A program made the translations under genes and the position numbers. The notes under the pieces were generated by a model, which made no database searches, was not told where the DNA came from, and worked only from the letters and a program-made list of their open reading frames with translations. A stretch of 64,000 nt of DNA. Source: Lentzea guizhouensis. Lineage in GTDB: Bacteria; Actinomycetota; Actinomycetes; Mycobacteriales; Pseudonocardiaceae. Positions 1 through 8,287 of the stretch are shown piece by piece. Position 1 is the stretch's first letter. Every line of letters begins with the position of its first letter. The stretch spans positions 3,534,001-3,598,000 of the forward strand of contig NZ_CP016793.1 of the NCBI RefSeq assembly GCF_001701025.1. The letters are read 5' to 3'.

Positions 1-1
1 G

Positions 2-1903
2 GAGCTGGCCGCGCTGGCCACGGCCGGCGGGATCACCGTGCTGCACGGCGTCGGTGGCGTCGGCAAGACCGCGCTGGCTCTGCGATGGGCGCGTGCGGCG
101 CGGGACGACTTCCCGGACGGCGATCTCTACCTGAACCTGCGCGGCTTCGACCCCGAGGCAAAGCCCGTCGAGCCCGCGGCGGCGGCCGAGCACCTGCTGG
201 TCGGCCTCGGCGTGACCGACGTCCCGGCCGCCGCCGACGCCCGGTACGCCCTGCTGCGCACGGAACTGGCCGATCGCCGCCTGCTCCTGGTGCTCGACAA
301 CGCCGCCTCGGCCCGCCAGGTCCTGCCCCTGCTGCCCGGCGCGCCCGGCGTCCGCGTGGTGATCACCAGCCGCAACCAGCTCCGCGCGTTGGTCTCGCAG
401 CACGATGCCACCGCGATCGGGTTGCACCAGCTCGACTTCACCGCCGCACACGCCTTGCTCGGCGCGGTGCTGGGCGTCGGTCGGGTCGCCGCGGAACCCG
501 AGGCCGCCGGCGAGATCGTCGAACGTTGCGCGGGTCTTCCGCTGGCGTTGCGGGTGTTCGCGGAACGGGTGGCCCGGTTCCCGGACACCTCGCTGCGGGA
601 GTTCGTGGCCGAGTTGGACAGTGCGCGGCTGGACGCGTTGAGCGACTACGAGGAAATCGACGTCCGAGCGGTGTTCTCCTGGTCGTACCGCGCCTTGGAC
701 GACGAGTCGGCGCGGATGTTCCGGCTGCTGTCCGTCCACCCCGGCCCGGACTTCGACGTGAGCGCGGCGGCCGCGTTGGCCGATGTCAGCGTGGCGCAGG
801 CGCGGCGGCTGCTGGAACGGCTGGTCGCCGACCACCTCGTGCAGTCGCGGACGCCGGGCCGGTACGAGCTGCACGACCTCCTACGCGCCTATGCGGCCGA
901 GTTGAGCGGTGACGACAGGGCAGCGGCGCTGCGGTTGACCGAGTGGTACGTCCACACACTGGAGAACGCCGCCGTGCACGAGGGCGCCAAGATCGCCATG
1001 CGTGCCGGCGAGGTCACGACCGGCGTGACACCGCAGGAGTTCTCGTCGCGGTCGGACGCGCTGGCGTGGGTCCGGCAGGAGTGGGACAACCTGAAGGCGA
1101 CGATGTTCGGTGCGATCGTGCGCGGCTGGCATCGGCTGGCGACTTCGACCGCCGCGAACCTGAAGTGGGTGCTGGTCTTCCACCCTGGCCGCCGCCTCGA
1201 CCACATCGAGATGCTGGAGGCGGTGCGCGAGTTCGGCACGGCTCGTGAACAGGGACTCGTGCAGCTCAAGCTCGCCGACGCGTACTCCGACCTCGGACGG
1301 CACGCGGAGGCGTTGCGCCTCTACGAGGACGGGTTGGAGTTGGTGCACACGGCCGGCGAGCGGTCCGCGGAAGCGGCCGGAGTGCTCAACATGGCGGCCA
1401 CCTTGACCCGGCTCGGCAGGAGTGAGGAGGCGCTCGCCAGCCGGCGACGTGGCCTCGCGATCGGTCTCAAGCTCGGCGACGTCTACGTGGAGAGCCTCGC
1501 TCGTGCCAACATCAGCCTGAACCTGCACTCCCTCGGCCGGTACGCGGAGGCTGTCGAGGAGAGCGGACTGGCCGTTGTGACGGCGGCGAAACTCGACGAC
1601 AAGTACATGAGGGCACGGGTGCGCGCGCTGCACGGCAGAGCGCTGGGCAGTGTCGGCGAGCTCGCGGAGGCGGTGAGCGAACTGGAGCACGCTCGCGAGG
1701 TGATGGTCGAGTTCGGTGATGCCGAGAACGAGGCCGAGGTGCTGAACCAGCTGGGAATGGTCCTGCTGGACATGGGCCGGCGCGAAGAAGCTGTCGAGGC
1801 GTGGCAACGCGCGGTGCGTCTGTGGCGTGACATCGCCGAGGACGAGCGAGCGGACGAGCTGACCGAACGGCTCACCGAGCTGGACGGGCGGCCGGCGGGC
1901 TGA
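2..1903 (+). CDS. AfsR/SARP-type STAND regulator, 5' end outside window
   Basis: The reading frame is open from the first bases, so the start and any N-terminal DNA-binding domain lie upstream; about 633 residues are visible. They begin just before an NB-ARC P-loop (GVGGVGKT, about visible residue 16), followed by the STAND ATPase region with the hydrophobic LLLVLDN strand (Walker B type), a winged-helix stretch ending in ELHDLLRAYA, and C-terminal TPR-like helices from about residue 390. The layout matches the C-terminal two thirds of the two neighbouring 900-residue regulators. By family knowledge, such proteins are signal-integrating transcription activators, often of secondary metabolism or development; the target here is unknown. 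A hairpin lies 78 bp downstream. Confidence 0.85.
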   Translation, partial: ELAALATAGGITVLHGVGGVGKTALALRWARAARDDFPDGDLYLNLRGFDPEAKPVEPAAAAEHLLVGLGVTDVPAAADARYALLRTELADRRLLLVLDNAASARQVLPLLPGAPGVRVVITSRNQLRALVSQHDATAIGLHQLDFTAAHALLGAVLGVGRVAAEPEAAGEIVERCAGLPLALRVFAERVARFPDTSLREFVAELDSARLDALSDYEEIDVRAVFSWSYRALDDESARMFRLLSVHPGPDFDVSAAAALADVSVAQARRLLERLVADHLVQSRTPGRYELHDLLRAYAAELSGDDRAAALRLTEWYVHTLENAAVHEGAKIAMRAGEVTTGVTPQEFSSRSDALAWVRQEWDNLKATMFGAIVRGWHRLATSTAANLKWVLVFHPGRRLDHIEMLEAVREFGTAREQGLVQLKLADAYSDLGRHAEALRLYEDGLELVHTAGERSAEAAGVLNMAATLTRLGRSEEALASRRRGLAIGLKLGDVYVESLARANISLNLHSLGRYAEAVEESGLAVVTAAKLDDKYMRARVRALHGRALGSVGELAEAVSELEHAREVMVEFGDAENEAEVLNQLGMVLLDMGRREEAVEAWQRAVRLWRDIAEDERADELTERLTELDGRPAG

Positions 1904-1980
1904 GCCGGCCGCACCTTCCTGAAGGGGCCGGGTGGCACGTCGCGGTGGAAGAGGTGTGTGGTCCGCGACGGGCACCGGGC

Positions 1981-2018
1981 GGCAGCGACGAGCCCCCAGG
2001 TGCTTCCTCGTCGCTGCC
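1981..2018 (+). terminator. 12-bp perfect hairpin after the first regulator gene
   Basis: Arms GGCAGCGACGAG (1981-1992) and CTCGTCGCTGCC (2007-2018) pair perfectly around a 14-nt loop. It sits between the stop at 1903 and the start at 2095. There is no T-run, so it is a probable actinobacterial-type terminator or leader hairpin of the next gene. Confidence 0.5.
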
Positions 2019-2094
2019 GTTCCCGGCCACCGACTACGTTGCCGGACGGCGCTCACACATCGGTCACACGAGGTCCGAAGAGGACAGGAGCAGC

Positions 2095-4785
2095 ATGAAC
2101 GTCGAGTACCGCGTCCTCGGGCCGGTGGAGGTGGTGCGCGACGGCGTGCCGGTGGCGCTGCCGGCGGGGCGGGGGCGGGTGTTGCTCGCCACACTCCTGT
2201 TGCGGCCGAACCGGTTCGTGCCGGTGGACGAGCTGGTGGACCGGCTCTGGGACGGGGAGCCGCCCACGCCGGACCGGGCGCACAAGACGTTGCAGATGGT
2301 CGTGCGGCGGTTGCGGGTGGCGCTCGGGGACGCGGACTGCGTGCGGACGGCGACCGGCGGGTACCTGGCCGAGGTCGATCCCGAGCAGCTGGACCTGACC
2401 CGGTTCCGGCGGCTCGCGGCCGACGGTGAGTTCGCGACGGCGCTGGCCCACTGGCGCGGGCCGGTGGCCTCCGACGTCGACTCGGCGCATCTGCACCGCG
2501 AGGACGTGCCGCCGCTCGTCGAGGAACGGCTGGTGGTGCTGGGCCGCAGGATCGACGTGGACCTGGCGCGGGGCCGGGGTGGCGAGCTGGTGGACGAGCT
2601 GCGCGGGCTGACCGGCGAGCACCCGTTGCGCGAGGGGTTCTGGGCGCAGCTCGTGCAGGCGTTGCACCAGGCGGGACGGCCGCAGGACGCGCTGGCGGCG
2701 TACGAGCAGATCCGCGACCAGCTCGCCGACGAGCTCGGGGTGGAGCCCGGTCAGCCGTTGCGGGACCTGCACGAACGGCTGCTGGACCCGGCGGCGCGCG
2801 GTGACGTGCCGCGGCAGCTGCCCGCGCTGGCCACCTACTTCGCCGGGCGGGAGGAGGAGCTCGCGAAGCTCACCAGGCTCACCGAGGCGGGTGCGGCGGT
2901 GGTGATCACCGCGATCGACGGCGCCGCGGGCGTCGGCAAGACCGCGCTCGCCGTGCACTGGGCGCACTCGGTGGCTGACCGGTTCCCCGACGGCCAGCTC
3001 TACGTCGACCTGCGCGGCTTCGACCCGTCCGCGCAGCCGCTCGAACCGTCCGACGTGCTGGCGTCGTTCCTGGCCGCGTTCGGCGTGCCCGGCGGCAAGG
3101 TGCCCGCCGACCTGCCGGAACGCGCGGCGCTCTACCGCAGCGTGATCGCCGACCGCAGGGTGCTGGTGCTGCTCGACAACGCCCGCGACGTCGAGCAGGT
3201 CCGCCCGCTGCTGCCGGCCGGGCGGGGGTGCTTGGTGGTGCTGACCAGCCGCAACCGGTTCACCGGGCTGGTCGTGCGGGAGGGCGCGCTGCCGGTGACG
3301 CTGGACGTGCTGACCGAGCCCGACGCCGTCGCGCTGCTCACCGCGCGGCTCGGCGCCGACCGGGTGCGGGCCGAACCGGACGCGGTCGCGGACCTGGTGG
3401 CGTTCTGCGGTGGTCTCCCGCTCGCACTGGCCGTGCTCGCCTCCCGGACCGCGAGCTCACCGGAGCTGACCCTGCGCGCGCTCGTCGACGAGCTGAAGGA
3501 CGCGAGCAGCGGGCTGATGGGCGGCGTCGACACGGTCTTCTCGACCTCCTACCGCAGGCTCGACGCCGCCGCGGCCAGGCTCTTCCGCCTGCTCGGGCTC
3601 GCCACCGGCCCGGACATCTCGCTGGACGCCGCCGCCGCGCTCGACGGCCGGTCCCGCACCGAGGTCCGCAGGTCGTTGCACCTGCTGATCCGCATGCACC
3701 TCGCGGTCGAACGCACACCGGGCCGCTACACGTGCCACGAACTGCTGCGCGCGTACTCGCTGACCCGGTCCGTCGCCGAGGACACCGACGCCGACCGGCA
3801 CGCGGCCGTGCGCCGGCTGCTCGACTTCTACCTGCGCACGGCCGACAACGCCGACCGCCTGCTGCGCCACAGCCGGGTCGCGCTGACGTTGCCGCCGATG
3901 GCCGACGACGTGCACCCCACACCGCTGCCCGACCGGACCGCCGCGCTCACGTGGTGCGAGACCGAGCACCAGAACCTGATGGCGGCCGCGCGCCTGGCCG
4001 GTGAGCACGGCCTGCACCAGCACGCGTGGCAGCTGCCCACCACGATGTTCGGCTACCTCAACGTCCACCAGCTCCCCGCCGAGCGCGTCGAGCTGTGCCG
4101 GGTGGCGCTCGCGGCCGCCAGAGCCGCCGAGAACCCGTTCGCCGTGGGCAACACGCTGCACTCGCTGGGCAACGCGCTCAGCACGCTCAGCCTGTTCGAG
4201 GAGGCCGACGCCGCCTACGCCGAGGCGTTGCAGGTGCGGGAGGGCATCGGCCACCTGCACGGCATCGCGGTCACCCTCGACCAGTGGGCGGTCAACCAGG
4301 CCAAGCAGGGCCTCCTGGAGCCCGCCCGCGTCCTGCACGAACGAGCCGTGGACCGCCGCCGGGAAGAGGGCGAACCGGCCGGCCTCGCGATCGCGTTGAA
4401 CAACCAGGCCATGACCCTGGTGGCGCTCAAGGACTTCGAGGCCGCACTGGCCGCCAACGACGAGGCGCACGCCACGATCGTCGCCGCCGGCATCGACTAC
4501 CTGCTTCCGTCCACTTTGGACACCAGAGGCATGCTCCAGCTGGAGCTCGGCCGTCTCGACGACGCCGTCGAGACGTTCCACGACGTGCTCGCACTGCCCG
4601 ACGACGACATGCCCAACGCCATCCGCGCCGTCACGCACGAGAACCTGGCCGAGGCGCTCGCACGGCAGGGCCGGGTCGCCGAAGCCGTTGCGGCACTGGG
4701 GGAAGCGCTGCTGATGCGGGAGGAGCAGGGCAACACCCGCGCGGCCGCCGTGCTGCGGGACCGCATCGCCGAGCTGGAGTCTTAG
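2095..4785 (+). CDS. SARP/AfsR-family regulator (wHTH-BTAD-NB-ARC-TPR), 896 aa
   Basis: Predicted cytoplasmic transcription activator with a built-in STAND ATPase switch. Order of parts: OmpR-type winged helix (about 1-95, beginning VEYRVLGPVEVVRDG), bacterial transcriptional activator domain (about 96-240), NB-ARC with P-loop AAGVGKT near residue 280 and VLVLLDN strand, winged-helix region ending ELLRAYS near 565, then TPR-type helices to the end. ATG 2095 is chosen because GGACAGGAG lies just upstream and the protein then starts at the conserved VEYRVLG. An in-frame GTG at 1945 would add 50 low-quality residues. The stop overlaps the stop of the convergent remnant. The regulated genes cannot be read from the sequence. 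Confidence 0.93.
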   Translation: MNVEYRVLGPVEVVRDGVPVALPAGRGRVLLATLLLRPNRFVPVDELVDRLWDGEPPTPDRAHKTLQMVVRRLRVALGDADCVRTATGGYLAEVDPEQLDLTRFRRLAADGEFATALAHWRGPVASDVDSAHLHREDVPPLVEERLVVLGRRIDVDLARGRGGELVDELRGLTGEHPLREGFWAQLVQALHQAGRPQDALAAYEQIRDQLADELGVEPGQPLRDLHERLLDPAARGDVPRQLPALATYFAGREEELAKLTRLTEAGAAVVITAIDGAAGVGKTALAVHWAHSVADRFPDGQLYVDLRGFDPSAQPLEPSDVLASFLAAFGVPGGKVPADLPERAALYRSVIADRRVLVLLDNARDVEQVRPLLPAGRGCLVVLTSRNRFTGLVVREGALPVTLDVLTEPDAVALLTARLGADRVRAEPDAVADLVAFCGGLPLALAVLASRTASSPELTLRALVDELKDASSGLMGGVDTVFSTSYRRLDAAAARLFRLLGLATGPDISLDAAAALDGRSRTEVRRSLHLLIRMHLAVERTPGRYTCHELLRAYSLTRSVAEDTDADRHAAVRRLLDFYLRTADNADRLLRHSRVALTLPPMADDVHPTPLPDRTAALTWCETEHQNLMAAARLAGEHGLHQHAWQLPTTMFGYLNVHQLPAERVELCRVALAAARAAENPFAVGNTLHSLGNALSTLSLFEEADAAYAEALQVREGIGHLHGIAVTLDQWAVNQAKQGLLEPARVLHERAVDRRREEGEPAGLAIALNNQAMTLVALKDFEAALAANDEAHATIVAAGIDYLLPSTLDTRGMLQLELGRLDDAVETFHDVLALPDDDMPNAIRAVTHENLAEALARQGRVAEAVAALGEALLMREEQGNTRAAAVLRDRIAELES

Positions 4786-5374
4786 CGTTCCAGCTTGCGG
4801 ATCCTGTCGGCTCCGGGGAGCCTGCTGCGCTCGGTGATGATCAGCGCTTCCCGGGCGCATCGCAGGGCCGTCGCGCGGTCGCCTGCAGCGGTGAACACCT
4901 CCACGCCGTTGAGCAGCACCGCGATGCGTGGTGCGTTGGCCAGGTGTTCGAGCGAACCGGCGAAGATGTCGCGGTACAACCGAACGTGCCCGAGACGACG
5001 TTGCCCAGCACAGATCCGCGCCACAGCGCCAGAGCGGCGTGCGGCTCGTGGTTGGCCAACGCCCGGAACCGCAACAGGTCCAGGTTGTCGACCTCGGCCA
5101 GATAGCCGTTCGTGGTGGTGGACACGCAGTTCGCCGGGCCGAGCGCTTGCCGCAACCGCACGACGACCATCTGCAGGGTCTTCGCCGCTCGGTCGATCAA
5201 CGGCGGCGAGCCGTCCCAGAGCCGTTCGACGAGCTCGTCCACGGACACGGACCTGTTGGGGCGCAACAACAACGTCGCCAGCAGCACTCGACCCTTGCCG
5301 GCCGGCACAGTGACCGGAACCCCGTCGAAGCGCACCTCCAACGGCCCCAGCACCCGGTACTCAGCGTCCGGCAC
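4782..5374 (-). pseudogene. SARP-type regulator remnant with large internal deletion and frameshift
   Basis: The first about 128 codons (from 5374) encode a normal winged helix plus the start of a BTAD domain, closely similar to the adjacent gene at 5361-8105 up to its WRGPLLSN motif. Near 4980-4995 the homology jumps, in another frame, to the last about 80 residues of the same neighbour (VRLYRDIFAG against VRIYRDLFAG), running to TAA at 4782. Relative to the neighbour, about residues 130-833 (roughly 2.1 kb, all of NB-ARC and most TPRs) are missing. The start overlaps the neighbour's stop by 14 bp. This points to a tandem duplicate that later lost its middle. An intact 177-residue frame remains from 5374 and could still make an isolated DNA-binding domain with a scrambled tail. 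Confidence 0.85.
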
Positions 5375-8105
5375 GCCGGACCTCCAGCTCGCGGACCAGT
5401 TCGCGGACCAGCTCGCGGATCTCGTCCACCCGGCGCAGCCCGCTGCGCTCGGCGATCTCCAACGCCTCGCGGGCGCAGGTCAGCGCCGCCTCCCGGTCAC
5501 CGGCCGCGCGGAACACCTCGGCGCCGCTGACGAGCGCCGAGGTGCGGGAGAAGCTGCTCTCCTGGTCGAGCAAGGGCCCGGCGAAGAGGTCGCGGTAGAT
5601 CCGCACGGCGCCCTCCAGGTCACCCATCCGGAACTTGGCCAGCGCGCGCGTGTCCTCCAGCGCGCCGTCCACGATGCCGAGCGAGGCGTACACCTCGGCC
5701 GCCTCGTCGGCGGCCTGCACGGCTCCCGCGAAGTCACCCAGCTCCACGAGCGTCATGGCGACGGCGTTCAGGGACCGGGCCCACCCGCGGGTGTTGCCCG
5801 CCTGCCGCCAGTGCGCGCCCGCCGCCCGGTCGTGGCGCAGCGCCTCCGCGTAGTCCTCCTGCTCGAACCAGACGTTGGCCAGCTCGACCTCGGTGGCGGC
5901 GAGCGTCCACGGGTCGCCGTGCTCCTCCCGCAGGGCGAGTGCCCGTTGCAGCAGGCCCAGCGCTTCCTCGAAGTGACCCGCCCTGCGGTGCGCCACGCCC
6001 AGGCTGTGCAGCGCCACCGCCTGTCCGTACCGGTTCCGCGACCGCTCGGCGGCTTCGAGCGCGACCGCGTAGAGCCGGAGGAAGTCACCGGTCGACGCGT
6101 GCACCTGCAGGTGGCCCCACAGGCAGCCGGGCAGCATCCACGCGTGGTCGAGGTGTCCCTCCGCCAGGGCGAACTCGCAGAGCTCGATGAGCAGGTCGTG
6201 CTCCTGCCGGCACCAGGCGAGCGCGCTGTCCCGGTCGGTGAACGTGGCGGCCTCCACCACCGGGTCGCGTCCGGTGAGCGGTTTCGCACGGCGGTCGGCG
6301 CGGATGGCGCGTTCGGCGTTGTCGACCGAGTGCAGGTGGTGGTCGAGGAACCGCACCACGGCGGCCCGGCGTTCCTCGGCGGTCTCCTCGGCGACCGCGC
6401 ACTCGCGGGCGTGCAGGAAGAGCAGGTCGTGCAGCGAGAACCGCTGGGACGCGTGCTCGTCGGTGAGGTGGGCGCGGGTCAGCGTGCGCAGCAGCTTCAG
6501 CGCCTGCTCGCCCGGGACGCCCAGCAGCGCACCCGCCGACATCGGCGTGAAGTCGGCGCGCGGTGCCAGGCCGAGCAGCCGGAACATCCGGCGCTCGTCC
6601 GGGGTGAGTGCGCTGTAGGAGAGGTCGAACGCGGCGCGCACCGCGGCCTCCCGGTCGTCGCCGATCTCCAGCGACGTCAGCCGGTTCCCGTTCTGCAGCT
6701 CGTCGACCAGGCTGCGCACCGACCGCAGCGGCTCCACGGCGAGCATCGACGCGGCGATCCGCAGCGCGAGCGGCAGGTGGACGCACAACCGCGCGAGCTC
6801 GGCCGTGGCCTCCTGCTCGGCCCGCACCCGGTCGGCGCCGATCATCTTCTCCAGCAGCCGCACCGCGTCGGCCGGCGGCAGCACGCCGAGCTGCAGCACC
6901 TTGGCGTCGTTCAACGCCACCAGCCCGCGCAGGTCGGACCGGCTGGTGATGACCGCGACCGACCGGCCGCCGGTGGGCAGCAGCGGCCGCACCTGCTCGG
7001 CCGTGCGCGCGTTGTCGAGCAGCACCAGCACCCGCCGGTCGGCCGTCAGCGACCGGTACGCGCCGACCCGCTGGCCGGTGTCGGCGGGGATCTCCTTCGA
7101 CGCCAGCCCGAGCCCGCGCAGCAGCTGGTCGAGGGCGTCGTGCGGGCTCAGCGGCTCGTCCCGGTCGTACCCGCGCAGGTTGATCGCCAGCTGCCCGTCC
7201 GGGAACCGCTCGCGCACCCGGTGCGCCCAGTGCACAGCCAGCGCCGTCTTGCCCACGCCCGCGCTGCCCGCGATCGCGGAGATCACCACCGGCTGGCCGC
7301 CGGACAGCAGCCGGTCGAGCTGGGCCAGGTCGTCCGCGCGACCGGTGAACCGGGGCAGGTCCGGCGGCAGCTGCCGGGGCACCGCGACCGCCCGCCGGGC
7401 ACCCGGATCGGGTTCGGCGCGCAGGATCGACTGGTGCAGCTCCCGCAGCGTCGGCCCGGGATCGATGCCGAGCTCGTCCGCCAGGATGTGGCTGACCTGC
7501 GTGAACGCCGTGAGTGCCTCGGCCTGGCGGTCCGCGCGGTACAGCGCGGTCATCAGCTGCGCCCAGAACCGTTCGCGCAGCGGGTGTTCCAGGGTCAGCG
7601 CGCGCAGCTCGGCCACCAGCTCGCCCGCCCGCCCGGCCTCCAGGTCCAGCTCGATCCGCCGCTCCAGCACCGTGAGCCGTTCCTCGGCGACCCGCGGCAC
7701 GTCCTCGCCGTGCAGGGCGTCCGACGTGACGTTGGAGAGCAGCGGCCCGCGCCACAGGGCGAGAGCGGCGTGCGGGTCGACTTCGCTCAACGACCGGAAC
7801 CGCAGCAGGTCCAGGTTGTCGACTTCGGCCAGATAGCCGTTCGTGGTGGTGGTGACGCAGTTCGCGCGACCAAGCGCCTGCCGGAGCCGTGCGACTGTCA
7901 TGTGCAACGTCTTCACGGCCCGGTCGATGGACGGCGGCGACCCGTCCCACAGCCGTTCGACGAGCTCGTCGACGGACATGAACTGGTTCGGGCGCAGCAG
8001 CAGCGTCGCGAGCAGCACGCGACCCTTGCCGGCGGGCACGACCACGCGCTCACCGTCGAAGAGGACGTCCAACGGTCCCAGCACGCGGTACTCGGCCCCC
8101 AGCAC
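5361..8105 (-). CDS. SARP/AfsR-family regulator (wHTH-BTAD-NB-ARC-TPR), 914 aa
   Basis: Full-length paralogue of the gene at 2095-4785, on the opposite strand. Winged helix about 5-95 (AEYRVLGPLDVLFDG), BTAD about 97-245, NB-ARC P-loop GSAGVGKT near residue 285 and VLVLLDN strand near 360, HDLLFLHARE winged-helix end near 565, then TPR helices to the C-terminus. The last residues carry a short tandem repeat (LVRELVREL) from a 12-bp direct repeat around 5390-5415. It is transcribed toward its deleted copy and diverges from the ESX-associated gene at 8288, with a 182-bp shared upstream region. A role controlling that secretion region is possible but is inference only. Confidence 0.92.
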   Translation of the reverse strand: MLGAEYRVLGPLDVLFDGERVVVPAGKGRVLLATLLLRPNQFMSVDELVERLWDGSPPSIDRAVKTLHMTVARLRQALGRANCVTTTTNGYLAEVDNLDLLRFRSLSEVDPHAALALWRGPLLSNVTSDALHGEDVPRVAEERLTVLERRIELDLEAGRAGELVAELRALTLEHPLRERFWAQLMTALYRADRQAEALTAFTQVSHILADELGIDPGPTLRELHQSILRAEPDPGARRAVAVPRQLPPDLPRFTGRADDLAQLDRLLSGGQPVVISAIAGSAGVGKTALAVHWAHRVRERFPDGQLAINLRGYDRDEPLSPHDALDQLLRGLGLASKEIPADTGQRVGAYRSLTADRRVLVLLDNARTAEQVRPLLPTGGRSVAVITSRSDLRGLVALNDAKVLQLGVLPPADAVRLLEKMIGADRVRAEQEATAELARLCVHLPLALRIAASMLAVEPLRSVRSLVDELQNGNRLTSLEIGDDREAAVRAAFDLSYSALTPDERRMFRLLGLAPRADFTPMSAGALLGVPGEQALKLLRTLTRAHLTDEHASQRFSLHDLLFLHARECAVAEETAEERRAAVVRFLDHHLHSVDNAERAIRADRRAKPLTGRDPVVEAATFTDRDSALAWCRQEHDLLIELCEFALAEGHLDHAWMLPGCLWGHLQVHASTGDFLRLYAVALEAAERSRNRYGQAVALHSLGVAHRRAGHFEEALGLLQRALALREEHGDPWTLAATEVELANVWFEQEDYAEALRHDRAAGAHWRQAGNTRGWARSLNAVAMTLVELGDFAGAVQAADEAAEVYASLGIVDGALEDTRALAKFRMGDLEGAVRIYRDLFAGPLLDQESSFSRTSALVSGAEVFRAAGDREAALTCAREALEIAERSGLRRVDEIRELVRELVRELEVRRAGR

Positions 8106-8287
8106 AGGCGGAGCTTAGTGCCGCCGCCCGGTCCGGCCCACGCGGCAGCCGGGCCGGGAACCCCACAGCGTGACCGGTGGGTCGCGGTCCGTGGTCGCAG
8201 GTTGAACTCTCGGCGGCGACCTGAGCCGTCCGTGTCGTCCGGCCGTGCCGCATCGGGTAAGCATGTGCGCGGAAGAGGGGAAGGTGG

